This document shows positions 8,528-18,479 of a stretch of 64,000 bases of DNA, in pieces. Source of the DNA: Chitinophagaceae bacterium (GTDB lineage: Bacteria; Bacteroidota; Bacteroidia; Chitinophagales; Chitinophagaceae). The notes beneath the pieces were generated by a model. The model was not told the origin of the DNA. It ran no database searches and saw only the letters and a program-made list of their open reading frames with translations. Position 1 is the stretch's first letter, and each line of letters starts with the position of its first letter. The stretch is taken from assembly GCA_016720825.1 (NCBI GenBank), contig JADKJV010000009.1, positions 105,358 through 169,357 on the forward strand, written 5' to 3'. The translations under genes and the position numbers were made by a program.

Positions 8528-10516
8528 TCAGTCGGCGTTCTTGCCGTCTAAAAATTTGTTGATGGTTGAAATCTGGGCCTGGTTGGTGCCCTCTTTTTTC
8601 ACTTCGTAATTGCTGTAGAAATTTTCAACGTTGGAGTTGTTGCTGTACAATTCCATATTGCGGCGGATGTAGGCCGGCACAGTCTCAAACTCATTGTTTG
8701 GGTCAGCAGCGTTAACATTGAATGATAAGTTTCTCAACTTATGCAGTCGTTCCGCAGCCCGCTTTTGCTGCTCTGCAGTTTCGTCCAACAAAGTCGGATC
8801 CTCTACCGCGGCAGGCAAAACTTCATGAGCCTGATGGGCCAACGGCACATCCGCCGCTGGAATATCCTCCCGTTCTACCAGTTGCATTTGCAATTCCAGG
8901 AGCTCGTCCTGTTCATTGCCTGCGGGCAATACGGGATTCAATGGTTCTTCGGCAGAAGTTTTTGAGGTAACGACCTCTGATTTAGATTCTGCGTAAATAT
9001 TGGACGGTCTGGCCAGATATCCTCCCGATGCTGCAGACACCGGGGTAGTACTAGTACTATCTTTAAGACTGTAAATCAGTTCTGCATCAGTCTGTTTTAC
9101 AGTGTTGATTTCTTTGCTAACGTGCTGCACCGAATTTATACTTTCGTTTTTTTCTATTAGCTGCAAGTTGTCAACAGTATTTGTACCTGCTTCTTCTACC
9201 GTAGATTTACTAAGTATATTTTCGTGTTTGGCAGCCGGTGTTGGTGTTTCCAGTTCCAGGTAAGTGATCTCCGGCTCTGCTTCGCGGATATCAGTTATGT
9301 CAAATACCGGAGCTTCCGGAACCTCGTCGAGGTCTACCAGCTTAGGACTCAGGTCAACCTGCATCACAGGTTCAGCCGGTTTCACTTCGGGTTCTTTCAT
9401 CACGGGCGCTTCAACAACAACAGGTGCTGCTACTTTTTCAACAACAACCGGTTTTACTTCAACCGGTTTTTCTTCCTGTCCCAGGATCATTACAATTTTC
9501 TCTTCCACTTTGGGTTCTTCCTTGCGGGGAACGGGTTTCGCGAAAGGATCTTTGTGTTCAAATCCGGTAGCGATTAAAGTAATACCCAGTTTATCACCAA
9601 GTGTGTTATCATAACCTAAACCGAGAATCACATCAGTGCCTTCACCGGCCTGGCTGAGCAGGTAACTCTGGATTACTTCCACTTCATCCATTGTGAATTC
9701 ATGTTCACCGGTGGCTGAGTTAATATTAATCAGGATCCATTTGGCTCCCTGGATATCGCTGTCGTTCAGCAGCGGTGAATTCATGGCTTCAGCAATCGCA
9801 AGCTGGGCGCGGTTTTCACCGGAAGCCTCAGCATTACCAAGGATAGCCACACCACCATTGCGCATTACGGTGCATACATCCGCAAAGTCAACATTGATCT
9901 GTCCGGTACTGTTGATCACATCGGTGATACATTTAGCGGCTGTTGCCAGTACGTTATCTGCTTTGGCGAATGCCTCGCGCATTTTCAGGTTACCAAACTG
10001 GTGACGCAGTTTATCATTGCTGATCACCAGCAGTGTGTCAACATACTGTTTCAGGTTTTTAATACCTTCTTCAGCCTGCAGCTGCCTTTTCTTTCCTTCG
10101 TACGCAAAAGGTGTGGTCACGATACCAACAGTCAGGATACCGAGGTCTTTACAGATTTTGGCAATGATGGGTGCGCCACCGGTTCCGGTACCACCGCCCA
10201 TACCTGCGGTAATGAATGCCATTTTGGTATTCACTTCCAGTATACGCCTGATTTCATCGAGGGATTCCTCGGTGGCCTGGCGGCCGATTTCAGGATTTGC
10301 ACCGGCACCCAATCCCTGTGTGAGATGTGGCCCCAGTTGTACACGGTTGGGAATATCGCTGCTGGTCAGTGCCTGCGCATCGGTATTGCATATAATGAAA
10401 TTGACACCGTCAATCTGCTGGCTGAACATGTAGTTCACCGCATTTCCTCCACCGCCTCCCACACCAATCACTTTCAGGATGGATGATTTTTCTTTGGGCA
10501 GATCAAAATGAATCAT
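8528..10516 (-). CDS. ftsZ: Cell division GTPase FtsZ with long C-terminal extension
   Basis: A tubulin-like GTPase that forms the Z-ring. Residues about 1-320 are the GTPase core: GVGGGGGNAVNYM at the N-terminus, tubulin signature GGGTGTG near residue 109, and the T7-loop region NVDFADV. At 662 residues it is much longer than the roughly 380-residue E. coli protein. Residues about 325-600 are an acidic, Pro/Glu/Val-rich linker. The usual C-terminal binding peptide is recognisable as TVPAYIRR at about 612-619, but it is followed by 43 more residues ending STINKFLDGKNAD. Long Bacteroidota FtsZ proteins are known. It is the last gene of the dcw cluster, 64 bp after ftsA, and is followed by a terminator. 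Confidence 0.97.
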   Translation of the reverse strand: MIHFDLPKEKSSILKVIGVGGGGGNAVNYMFSQQIDGVNFIICNTDAQALTSSDIPNRVQLGPHLTQGLGAGANPEIGRQATEESLDEIRRILEVNTKMAFITAGMGGGTGTGGAPIIAKICKDLGILTVGIVTTPFAYEGKKRQLQAEEGIKNLKQYVDTLLVISNDKLRHQFGNLKMREAFAKADNVLATAAKCITDVINSTGQINVDFADVCTVMRNGGVAILGNAEASGENRAQLAIAEAMNSPLLNDSDIQGAKWILININSATGEHEFTMDEVEVIQSYLLSQAGEGTDVILGLGYDNTLGDKLGITLIATGFEHKDPFAKPVPRKEEPKVEEKIVMILGQEEKPVEVKPVVVEKVAAPVVVEAPVMKEPEVKPAEPVMQVDLSPKLVDLDEVPEAPVFDITDIREAEPEITYLELETPTPAAKHENILSKSTVEEAGTNTVDNLQLIEKNESINSVQHVSKEINTVKQTDAELIYSLKDSTSTTPVSAASGGYLARPSNIYAESKSEVVTSKTSAEEPLNPVLPAGNEQDELLELQMQLVEREDIPAADVPLAHQAHEVLPAAVEDPTLLDETAEQQKRAAERLHKLRNLSFNVNAADPNNEFETVPAYIRRNMELYSNNSNVENFYSNYEVKKEGTNQAQISTINKFLDGKNAD

Positions 10517-10580
10517 AGTGTTGAATTTAGTTGGCCCTTACAGCCGTTGATAAAGTGGTTAGTAAGTATTGGTTGCTTGA

Positions 10581-11960
10581 TTATAATTGTTTGTCTTCTT
10601 CTTCTTTAAAAAGATCAATGATCCTGTCTTTGAATTTTCCCCAGAATCCGTTCATGTTCTTCTTCCGTTTTTCCAGTTCGTGGCCGCCTACTGCTTCACC
10701 CACTTCTTCTGCTACGGGTACATCGGCAGCTGCTTTACGTAAACCTTCGGGAACATCCACTTTCGTGTAATCTTTTTCGAAATCCTTGCGGTTATGCTCA
10801 TAATCGTCGTAACCTTTCAGGATTAAACCGATACAGGTTGAATAGGTGGGTTTAGCCAGTTCATCAATATGACCGCCAGCGAGATGTTCATTGGGGAAAC
10901 CAATGCGTGCAGGTAAACCGGTAACATATTCAGTCAGCTGGATCAGGTGTTTCAATTGTGAACCACCACCGGTAAGGATGATACCACCATTCAGCATGCG
11001 GTTATCAAGTCCCACTTGTTTAAGATGATAAGTTACAAAGTCCATGATCTCACTCATTCTTGCCTGGATGATATTCGCCAGGTTTTTCACGCTGATTTCC
11101 TTGGCAGGCATACCGCGTAATCCGGGAATGGTGATATAGGCATTGGCTTTGGCCTCATTGGCGAGGGCACTGCCGAACTGCACTTTCATTTGTTCCGCCT
11201 GGGTTTTCAGTACACCCAGTCCGGTTTTAATATCATTGGTGATATTCTCACCGGCAAAAGGAATTACAGCAGTGTGTTTCAGGATGCCTTCGTAGAACAC
11301 GGCGAGGTCAGTTGTACCACCACCAATATCCACGATAGCCACACCGGCTTCAAGGTCTTCCTGTCCCATAACCGCTGAAGATGAGGCAAGCGGCTGCAGT
11401 ACCAGGTCTTTGGTAACAAGACCGGCTTTCTCCACACTGCGGTTGATATTGCGGATAGCATTTTTATCACCGGTGATGATGTGGAAGTTGGCACCGATTT
11501 TTACACCGCCATAACCAATAGGATTAGGGATGTTCTGGAAATTATCCACGGTAAATTCCTGCGGGATCACATCAATGATCTGGTCGCCGGCAGGGATATA
11601 TGTTTTATACTGGTCAGCAATCAGCTGGTCAATCTCCCGGTGCGTGATTTCTTCATCCGTATGCTGGCGAACGATATCGCCGCGGGTTTGCAGGCTCTTG
11701 ATATGATGACCGGCAATGCCCACATACACATCATGCAGTTTCAGGTCGGGGTTCGACGCGAAGCAGTTTTCCAGCGCTGTGCGGATCGCTTTGATTGTTT
11801 CATCAATATTGAGAACCTGGCCGTGTTTAACACCGTTGGAATTTGCTTTTCCAAAACCCAGTATCTCCAGTTTGCCAAACTCGTTTTTGCGTCCGGCAAT
11901 TACTGCGATCTTGGTTGTACCGATATCCAGACCGACAATAATAGGTTGTTCGTTGTTCAT
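10581..11960 (-). CDS. ftsA: Cell division protein FtsA
   Basis: A 459-residue actin-like ATPase that tethers FtsZ to the membrane. It begins with the phosphate-1 motif VGLDIGTTKIAVIAG. The SHS2/1C domain follows (HHIKSLQTRGDIVRQH), then phosphate-2 VAIVDIGGGTTDLAVF and the adenosine motif GGIILTGGGSQLKHL. The last 25 residues (NGFWGKFKDRIIDLFKEEE) form an amphipathic helix that fits the membrane-targeting sequence of the family. The linker before this helix is about 60 residues, somewhat extended. It sits between ftsQ and ftsZ, the standard order. Confidence 0.96.
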   Translation of the reverse strand: MNNEQPIIVGLDIGTTKIAVIAGRKNEFGKLEILGFGKANSNGVKHGQVLNIDETIKAIRTALENCFASNPDLKLHDVYVGIAGHHIKSLQTRGDIVRQHTDEEITHREIDQLIADQYKTYIPAGDQIIDVIPQEFTVDNFQNIPNPIGYGGVKIGANFHIITGDKNAIRNINRSVEKAGLVTKDLVLQPLASSSAVMGQEDLEAGVAIVDIGGGTTDLAVFYEGILKHTAVIPFAGENITNDIKTGLGVLKTQAEQMKVQFGSALANEAKANAYITIPGLRGMPAKEISVKNLANIIQARMSEIMDFVTYHLKQVGLDNRMLNGGIILTGGGSQLKHLIQLTEYVTGLPARIGFPNEHLAGGHIDELAKPTYSTCIGLILKGYDDYEHNRKDFEKDYTKVDVPEGLRKAAADVPVAEEVGEAVGGHELEKRKKNMNGFWGKFKDRIIDLFKEEEDKQL

Positions 11961-12000
11961 AATCTTGTGTTTAGTTGTTGTTAGAAATACTTAGTTGTTT

Positions 12001-13146
12001 TTAGTTATATCCTTTATTCGGGTCTTCCGCCGGTTTGGGCGGCATCACCGCTTTGGGTTCATTGTTCGCTGGTTTTTTCACTGGTGGCTTTGCCTGTTGC
12101 CTGTTCGGTTTTGGCTTCGGCGCAGTTACCCGGTTTTGCTGTACCGGTTTCGGTGCGTTTACTTTCACCGGAACATTGCGTACAGTTACTGCACTGTCGG
12201 CTGGCCTACCTACGGGATCTGCTGTATGCACTTCTGCTGTATCGGCCTCCAGGTTGTAAATCGGTTTCAGCGGTGTTACGCTGTGCGTGGTATCATCACG
12301 CATGGCGGCCGCTTCTTCCAGCATTTTCTCCACACTGCGACGCAGGGCAGCGGAATCTGTTTTGCCGGTATCACCATTCTTAGATGCCACTACCTGTCCG
12401 CGGAAACGCACATCAATCAGCTTGTATTTATCAAATCCTGCTTTGCTCAGTACATTTTTATAAAACACATCCAGGCGGTGGAATTTCTGTTCAATCTGGT
12501 CAGCATCCCCAAAGCGGATAATGTGATTGCCCACGACGGGAATGATTTCCATGCCGGTTTCAGGTACAATGTCCACTTGTGAAATCTGCGCCATCCAGAA
12601 TGGATCATGCATGATATAATTTGCCATGGACAGGATTCCTTTCAGCACCACACTGTCGCCCTGGTCCGGAATTTTTTTATCCGTAAACCCGGTGAATACA
12701 GGAACACGTGCACTCATTTTATCAGAGAGCGGTAACCGGTTGCCTTTGTCATCCACATAAAATGAATGACCGGATTGTGTGAATACACGGGCCAGCGGTT
12801 CTTTTTCATTAATGCGGACATGCAGCCAATCGTGATTGTCGAAATATAATTCTGCATTGCTCACCCAGTCATTGCTTTCCAGTTGTTTCTCGGTTTTACG
12901 GAGATCAATATCCTGGACCGGTTTGCCTTTCAGTTTTCCGCCGGCTGCTTTTACCAGCAGGGTTTCCACATCTTTTTCATCCAGGAAATAATTCGTTTCA
13001 ACGCCCCGGATGCTGATCGTATAACCGGTTACACGGCCTTTATTCCTTTTGCTGATAGCCGCGAGCAGGAGTACGAGCATACCCGCACCGATGCAAAGCC
13101 ACACTGTGACAAATAAAATTTTCCGTATGGTTGTTCCTGCCTTCAC
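12001..13146 (-). CDS. ftsQ: Cell division protein FtsQ/DivIB
   Basis: A 381-residue bitopic membrane protein of the divisome. It has one N-terminal transmembrane helix (FVTVWLCIGAGMLVLLLAA) and a POTRA domain (about residues 40-110, with ETNYFLDEKDVETLL and NAELYFDNHDWLHVRI). The beta domain runs to about residue 270 (QKFHRLDVFYKNVLSKAGF). The last 100 or so residues are a low-complexity Pro/Lys/Ala tail. The start codon is GTG at 13144-13146, directly after the murC stop codon (13147-13149), so translational coupling is likely. Confidence 0.9.
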   Translation of the reverse strand: MKAGTTIRKILFVTVWLCIGAGMLVLLLAAISKRNKGRVTGYTISIRGVETNYFLDEKDVETLLVKAAGGKLKGKPVQDIDLRKTEKQLESNDWVSNAELYFDNHDWLHVRINEKEPLARVFTQSGHSFYVDDKGNRLPLSDKMSARVPVFTGFTDKKIPDQGDSVVLKGILSMANYIMHDPFWMAQISQVDIVPETGMEIIPVVGNHIIRFGDADQIEQKFHRLDVFYKNVLSKAGFDKYKLIDVRFRGQVVASKNGDTGKTDSAALRRSVEKMLEEAAAMRDDTTHSVTPLKPIYNLEADTAEVHTADPVGRPADSAVTVRNVPVKVNAPKPVQQNRVTAPKPKPNRQQAKPPVKKPANNEPKAVMPPKPAEDPNKGYN

Positions 13147-14571
13147 TTATACTTTATTAAGAATATTCTTCAATGGTTCCACCAGTGCATCAATATCCCC
13201 TGCCCCGGCGGTGATCAGCATGTTCCCGAATTCATGGTTTACGTTGGCCGCATAGTCAGATGCCCATTTAATGAGTTCATCTTTCTGCATCACTTTCCCT
13301 GTTGCCTGGTTCATTTGTGATAAAATCATTTCACTGCTCACACCGGCTATCGGTTCTTCCCTTGCGGGATAGATCGGTAACAGGATCACTTCATCGGCTG
13401 CATCCAGCACTTCTGCAAACCCGCCGGCGAAGTCGCGGGTGCGGGTGAACAGGTGGGGCTGGAAAATCACGGTGCATTTACGTTGCCTGTACAGTGATTT
13501 CGCTCCCTGGATCAGTGCCCGCAGTTCTTCAGGGTGGTGTGCGTAATCATCAATGAACACCAGCCTGTTGTTGCGGATGATGTATTCAAATCTCCTTTTC
13601 ACACCCCTGAACCCGGCAATAGCCTGCCTGATTTTATCATGATCAATATTCAAAGAAACTGCTACTGCTATCGCAGCCACGGCATTCTCCACGTTGTGCA
13701 TACCGCCCATATGGAGTTCTGCATTTTCAAGTATCACATCTTTTATCATCACATCGAAGCGGTAAGCGCCTTCGTGGATCATAATATTTTTCGCGTACAC
13801 ATCTGCACTTTCATTTTGCAAGCTGTAACTCAGCACCCGGTCCGCTTTCAGTTCCTTCCCTCTTTTCAGTCCAAACTGGCGGATCAGTAAACCACCCGGC
13901 TCCACGTTTTTGCTGAACGCGATGAACGCATCTTCCATCGCGGCAGCTGTTCCGTAGATATCCAGGTGATCGGGGTCCATCGCGGTGATGACAGCGATAC
14001 CGGGGTTGAGTTTCAGGAAACTCCGGTCATACTCATCAGCTTCCACCACACATACATTCCGTTTGTCACTCCAGTTGTTGGTATCATAGTTCACAGAGAT
14101 ACCACCCAGGAAGGCGTTGCAACCGAAACCGCTTGCACGGAGCAGGTGCGCCGTCATGCTGGAGATGGTTGTTTTACCATGTGTGCCTGCAATACAAACA
14201 TTAAAAGAACTTCCGGTGAGCACCTGCAGGATATCACTGCGCTTCACCACATTCATCCCTTTTTCCCTGGCCTGCACCAGCTCCGCATGTGCTGCAGGAA
14301 CTGCGGGTGTGTACACCACGTAGTCCGGGTTTTCAGGCAGCTGTGCAACATCTTCTTCAAAGTGCACCGGTATGCCTGACTTTTGCAGTGCAGCAGTTAC
14401 AGCGCCGGGTGTTTTATCATACCCGCTTACGGCTACACCTTTTTCGTGAAAGAACTTAGCCAGCGCACTCATCCCGATTCCACCGATCCCGATAAAATAA
14501 ACAGACCCGATCCCTGCGGGAAACTGGTAGTCTTCGTTTATTTTATCTTTTTGTTCCATCTTAGTTTTCAT
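13147..14571 (-). CDS. murC: UDP-N-acetylmuramate--L-alanine ligase MurC
   Basis: A 474-residue cytoplasmic ligase that adds L-alanine to UDP-MurNAc. It has the MurC N-terminal glycine motif FIGIGGIGMSALAKFF, the P-loop CIAGTHGKTTISSM near residue 130, and the conserved VVEADEYDRSFL and DDYAHHPEEL. The start at 14571 (MKTKMEQKDK) is two codons-plus upstream of another possible Met. It is 51 bp downstream of murG in the dcw operon. Confidence 0.96.
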   Translation of the reverse strand: MKTKMEQKDKINEDYQFPAGIGSVYFIGIGGIGMSALAKFFHEKGVAVSGYDKTPGAVTAALQKSGIPVHFEEDVAQLPENPDYVVYTPAVPAAHAELVQAREKGMNVVKRSDILQVLTGSSFNVCIAGTHGKTTISSMTAHLLRASGFGCNAFLGGISVNYDTNNWSDKRNVCVVEADEYDRSFLKLNPGIAVITAMDPDHLDIYGTAAAMEDAFIAFSKNVEPGGLLIRQFGLKRGKELKADRVLSYSLQNESADVYAKNIMIHEGAYRFDVMIKDVILENAELHMGGMHNVENAVAAIAVAVSLNIDHDKIRQAIAGFRGVKRRFEYIIRNNRLVFIDDYAHHPEELRALIQGAKSLYRQRKCTVIFQPHLFTRTRDFAGGFAEVLDAADEVILLPIYPAREEPIAGVSSEMILSQMNQATGKVMQKDELIKWASDYAANVNHEFGNMLITAGAGDIDALVEPLKNILNKV

Positions 14572-14622
14572 TCTGCCCCCAAAAAGGGGGATTCATAAGG
14601 ACAGTATTTAATCTGCTCAGGG

Positions 14623-15711
14623 TTAAATATGTTTCATAATCTCTGCGGCCACCACTTCATCAGCATTTGTAATTGCCAGCGGAGAAATATTTTTCTTCAG
14701 TTCTGCCATTTTCTTTTCGTCCCCGGCGAGGGAGATGATCTCCTGCACGAGATGCGTTGCCGCATCTTTGTCAGGCATGATCATCGCCGCACCCTGGTTT
14801 ACCAGCTGCATGGCGTTTACAGTCTGGTGATCTTCTGCAGCGAAAGGAAAGGGTACGAACAAAACGGGCTTTCTGGCCACACATATTTCCGCGACCGACA
14901 TGGCTCCTGAACGGGACACCACGAGGTCAGCAGCGGCATAGGCATATTCCATTTGTGTGATAAACTCATTCACCCAAACGGATGAATAAGATGCTGCATG
15001 TTCCTTCGCTTTAGCTGCAAATGATTTTCCGGTTTGCCAGATCAGTTGTAATCCTGCTTCGGCCAGTGGTGCTAATCCGCCATCAATCGCCTGGTTGATG
15101 GACAAAGCGCCCTGGCTGCCGCCGATAATCAGTACGGTCTTTTTCCCGGCAGGCAATGAGAAGAATTTTAAACCTTCTGCCTGGCTGAGGGCCGACTGTG
15201 CGATCGCGACTCTTACAGGATTACCGGTGACCATTATTTTTTCTGCCGGGAAAAATTTTTCCATCCCTGCAGTGCCGGTAAATACCCGCACTGCTTTTCT
15301 GGAAAGCATTTTGTTGGATTTTCCGCCGAAGGAATTCGATTCATGGATGAATGTGGGAATCCTCCTCGATTGTGCTGCCCGTAATACCGGGAAGCTGGAA
15401 TATCCGCCAACGCCTACCACTGCATCCGGTTTAAACCGGTTGAGGATGCGGCGTACCTGGCTGAAACTTTTGATCAGTTTGAAAGGCAAACCAATATTTT
15501 TTATCAAAGAACTCCGGTTAAAACCGCTGATATCTATTCCTTCAATTCTATAACCTGCCTGCGGTACTTTCTCCATTTCCATTTTTCCCTTTGCACCTAC
15601 AAACAGTATTTCAATCGACGGATCTTTTTTTGTCAGGGCATTGGCGATGGCAATGGCCGGGAAAATATGTCCGCCTGTTCCGCCCCCCGCTATAATGATC
15701 CGTTTACTCAT
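14623..15711 (-). CDS. murG: UDP-GlcNAc:lipid I N-acetylglucosaminyltransferase MurG
   Basis: A 362-residue peripheral membrane glycosyltransferase that turns lipid I into lipid II. It has the N-terminal motif IIAGGGTGGHIFPAIAIA, a VGVGGYSSFPVL loop, GGSQGALSINQA and the UDP-GlcNAc site LVVSRSGAMSVAE. The frame opens at 15777, inside ftsW, but the start at 15711 (MSKRIIIAGG) puts the glycine motif at the usual place. It begins 7 bases after the ftsW stop codon. Confidence 0.96.
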   Translation of the reverse strand: MSKRIIIAGGGTGGHIFPAIAIANALTKKDPSIEILFVGAKGKMEMEKVPQAGYRIEGIDISGFNRSSLIKNIGLPFKLIKSFSQVRRILNRFKPDAVVGVGGYSSFPVLRAAQSRRIPTFIHESNSFGGKSNKMLSRKAVRVFTGTAGMEKFFPAEKIMVTGNPVRVAIAQSALSQAEGLKFFSLPAGKKTVLIIGGSQGALSINQAIDGGLAPLAEAGLQLIWQTGKSFAAKAKEHAASYSSVWVNEFITQMEYAYAAADLVVSRSGAMSVAEICVARKPVLFVPFPFAAEDHQTVNAMQLVNQGAAMIMPDKDAATHLVQEIISLAGDEKKMAELKKNISPLAITNADEVVAAEIMKHI

Positions 15712-15718
15712 ACAACCC

Positions 15719-16993
15719 TTATTTTTCGAAAGCCTCTGTTGACTTTCCTTCAATTTGTTCCACGTTCCTGGCCACACTCAGGATGATCCCGATGGCGAGA
15801 CAGGTAAAAATGAAACTCGTTCCGCCCATACTTACCAGTGGCAGGGTTACGCCTGTTACCGGGAAGAGATTGACGGTTACCGCCATATTGGCTACAGCCT
15901 GTATGGCGAGTGTGAAACTGAGCCCGAGTGCGAGGAAAGCACCGAAAGCAAACGGGCATCTTTTAAATATCCTGATACAGCGATACAGGAATACGAGATA
16001 GATGAACATGATAAATGCACCACCCATCAATCCATATTCCTCGATGATGATCGCGTAGATAAAATCATTATATGCCTGCGGCAGGTAATCACGTGTGGTA
16101 CTGTTTCCGGGACCTGCACCAAACACACCGCCTTTCGCAATGGCGATCTTGGCCTGGTTTACCTGGTAAGCATCGTTATCAGTTTCCTTACTGCCATAGA
16201 TAAAACTTTCCATGCGGCCGATCCAGGTATCCACGCGTCCAAAGAGCCCGCCCGATTTTTTTACAACGGTTTCTGTGGCGGCCACTTCTTTCCCGCTGGT
16301 TTTACCGTGACGGATCATGGCTGCAGTAACCAGGAATAAAATGGGAATGGCAGCAATCATGATCACCAGCATGATATGCCTGGTACGAACCCGGCCGATG
16401 AATAATAACATGAGACAGCTGGCACCCAGCAATAATGCGGTTGACAGGTTTGCCGGTGCAATCAGCAGGCAGGTTAACAGCACAGGTGCAATAACCGGCA
16501 GGAAACCTTTTTTGAAATCGCGGATCACATCCTGCTTTTTACTGAGCAGGCGGGCGAGATACATGAAGAGGCTGAGTTTGGCCAGGTCAGAAGTCTGCAT
16601 GGTCATGTTAATCAGCGGAAGCCTGATCCAGCGGCTGCCTTCATTCATCTTAACGCCAAAGAACAATGTATAGAATAACAAAGGGAGTGAAATCAGGAAC
16701 GCAATTTTGGCCACCCTGGAATAGAATGTATAATTCACCAGGTGGGCAAAATAAATAACCAGGATACCGGCACCGATAAAAATGATCTGTTTGAGCAGGA
16801 AGATCTCCGTATTCCCCTTGTAATTTTTATACGCAAGGGAACCGGTGGCACTGTACACAGCCAGCAATGATACCAGGGTCAGTAATACCACCAGCGCCCA
16901 GATCACTTTGTCGCCTTTGGTTTTACTGATCAGGTTCTCCGTGCTGAAACTGTTCCTCAGCTCATTCAGTTTTATGTTTTTGCTCAGCTCCAT
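15719..16993 (-). CDS. ftsW: Septal peptidoglycan polymerase FtsW
   Basis: A 424-residue SEDS-family integral membrane protein with about ten transmembrane segments. It polymerises lipid II together with the class B PBP of the cluster. Family signatures are present: the SEDS Arg/Trp motif GSRWIRLPLIN, the GAGPGNSTTRDYLPQAYNDFIYAIIIEEYG loop region (the catalytic Asp lies in this type of loop) and the final PVTGVTLPLVSMGGTS. It has an extra segment of about 45 residues before the large loop (around VVKKSGGLFGRVDTW), as in other Bacteroidota. It lies 6 bp after murD. Confidence 0.95.
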   Translation of the reverse strand: MELSKNIKLNELRNSFSTENLISKTKGDKVIWALVVLLTLVSLLAVYSATGSLAYKNYKGNTEIFLLKQIIFIGAGILVIYFAHLVNYTFYSRVAKIAFLISLPLLFYTLFFGVKMNEGSRWIRLPLINMTMQTSDLAKLSLFMYLARLLSKKQDVIRDFKKGFLPVIAPVLLTCLLIAPANLSTALLLGASCLMLLFIGRVRTRHIMLVIMIAAIPILFLVTAAMIRHGKTSGKEVAATETVVKKSGGLFGRVDTWIGRMESFIYGSKETDNDAYQVNQAKIAIAKGGVFGAGPGNSTTRDYLPQAYNDFIYAIIIEEYGLMGGAFIMFIYLVFLYRCIRIFKRCPFAFGAFLALGLSFTLAIQAVANMAVTVNLFPVTGVTLPLVSMGGTSFIFTCLAIGIILSVARNVEQIEGKSTEAFEK

Positions 16994-16999
16994 TATATA

Positions 17000-18355
17000 T
17001 TATAACTCCTTCACGGCTTTTTTAAACTGGTTACCGCGGTCTTCATAGTTTTTAAACAGGTCGAAACTGGCGCAGGCCGGGCTCAACAGTACTGCATCGC
17101 CTTTGGCTGCAAAATGGAAAGCAGTGTGAACGGCTTCCACCGCGCTGGCTGCATCCACGATATTTTCCACTACGCCTTTAAAAGCATCATGGATTTTCTG
17201 GTTATCGGTACCCAGGCAGATAATGGTTTTTACTTTTTCCTGTGCCATTTCAGTCAGCAGGGAATAGTCATTGCCTTTATCAACTCCACCGAGGATGAGA
17301 ACAACCGGTTTGGTCATGCTTTCCAGGGCATACCAGGTAGAGTTCACATTCGTGGCTTTGCTGTCGTTGATAAATTCAACGCCTCTTACTGTTGCCACCG
17401 GTTCCATGCGGTGTTCGAGTGTGCGGAAATTCTGTACAGCATCCCGGATTTTTTCTTTCCGGATATCCACCGTTGCGGCTGCCACACAGGCGGCCATGGT
17501 GTTGTACTGGTTATGCTTGCCCTTGAGGGCGAAGTCATACACACTCATAGAAGTAAATTCCTGTCCTGTTCTGATGTACATGTCCCCGTCTTTAATAAAT
17601 GCTCCGTTAGGTAGTTCTCTTTTCATACTTATTGGTAAAAGGTTAGCCCGAATATTGAATCCAATCGCCAGTTCCTGGCCGATATATTTCATTGTTACTT
17701 CATCATCTGCGCAGTAAATGAGGTTATCATTTTCCTGCTGGTTCATCGTTACCCGGAATTTGCTCCGGATATAGTTTTCGAATTGGTAATCGTAACGGTC
17801 GAGGTGGTCTTCCGTGATATTGGTGAGAATAGCTGTATCAGCCCGGAAGGCATGAATATCATCCAGCTGGAAACTGCTGATCTCCGCCACATACAGTTCG
17901 CGGGGATCTTCCATCACCTGGCGCGCAAACGAGTAACCGATATTGCCAACCAGTGCGCAATCCAGACCTGCCGTTTTGCAGATATGGTAAGTAAGCGCGG
18001 TGGTGGTGGTTTTCCCGTTGCTGCCTGTGATGGCGATGATGCGGCTGTTGCCTTTGTAGCGGTAAGCCAGTTCCATTTCGCTGATCACCGGAATGCCTTT
18101 GGCGCGGATCTGTTTTACGAGGCTCACTTTTTCCGGTATACCCGGGCTCTTCATTATTTCATCGGCCCTGAGTATCCGCTCCACATCATGTTTGCCTTCC
18201 TCGAATTCGATCCCTGCCTGCAGCAGTTCGTTACGATACCTTTCATTCAAAGAGCCTGCGTCTGATACAAATACATCATACCCTTTCTGCTTTGCGAGGA
18301 GTGCAGCGCCCACGCCGCTTTCTCCGCCTCCGAGTATGACTATCCTTTTTCCCAT
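17000..18355 (-). CDS. murD: UDP-N-acetylmuramoyl-L-alanine--D-glutamate ligase MurD
   Basis: A 451-residue ligase that adds D-glutamate. It begins with the Rossmann-like ILGGGESGVGAALLA. The P-loop AITGSNGKTTTTAL is near residue 111, VAEISSFQLDDI is conserved, and the C-terminal LLSPACASFDLFKNYEDRG is typical of MurD. It is separated from mraY by 367 bp that hold a heptamer repeat array, the largest gap in the cluster. Confidence 0.96.
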   Translation of the reverse strand: MGKRIVILGGGESGVGAALLAKQKGYDVFVSDAGSLNERYRNELLQAGIEFEEGKHDVERILRADEIMKSPGIPEKVSLVKQIRAKGIPVISEMELAYRYKGNSRIIAITGSNGKTTTTALTYHICKTAGLDCALVGNIGYSFARQVMEDPRELYVAEISSFQLDDIHAFRADTAILTNITEDHLDRYDYQFENYIRSKFRVTMNQQENDNLIYCADDEVTMKYIGQELAIGFNIRANLLPISMKRELPNGAFIKDGDMYIRTGQEFTSMSVYDFALKGKHNQYNTMAACVAAATVDIRKEKIRDAVQNFRTLEHRMEPVATVRGVEFINDSKATNVNSTWYALESMTKPVVLILGGVDKGNDYSLLTEMAQEKVKTIICLGTDNQKIHDAFKGVVENIVDAASAVEAVHTAFHFAAKGDAVLLSPACASFDLFKNYEDRGNQFKKAVKEL

Positions 18356-18479
18356 GATCAGACGATGTACGGAATACGGTTCTTCATAAGTATTGGTTTT
18401 CTAAGTACAACTGCACCACAATTCGATTGGATCATAAGCCTGGTTCTCAGTTGGGATTGGATTTTTATGATGGTTTTCC

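Noticed and set aside
9224..10486. Plus-strand open frames over ftsZ and ftsA up to 160 codons
   Set aside because: They mirror strongly conserved minus-strand genes, have low-complexity or unlikely composition, and show no family motifs.
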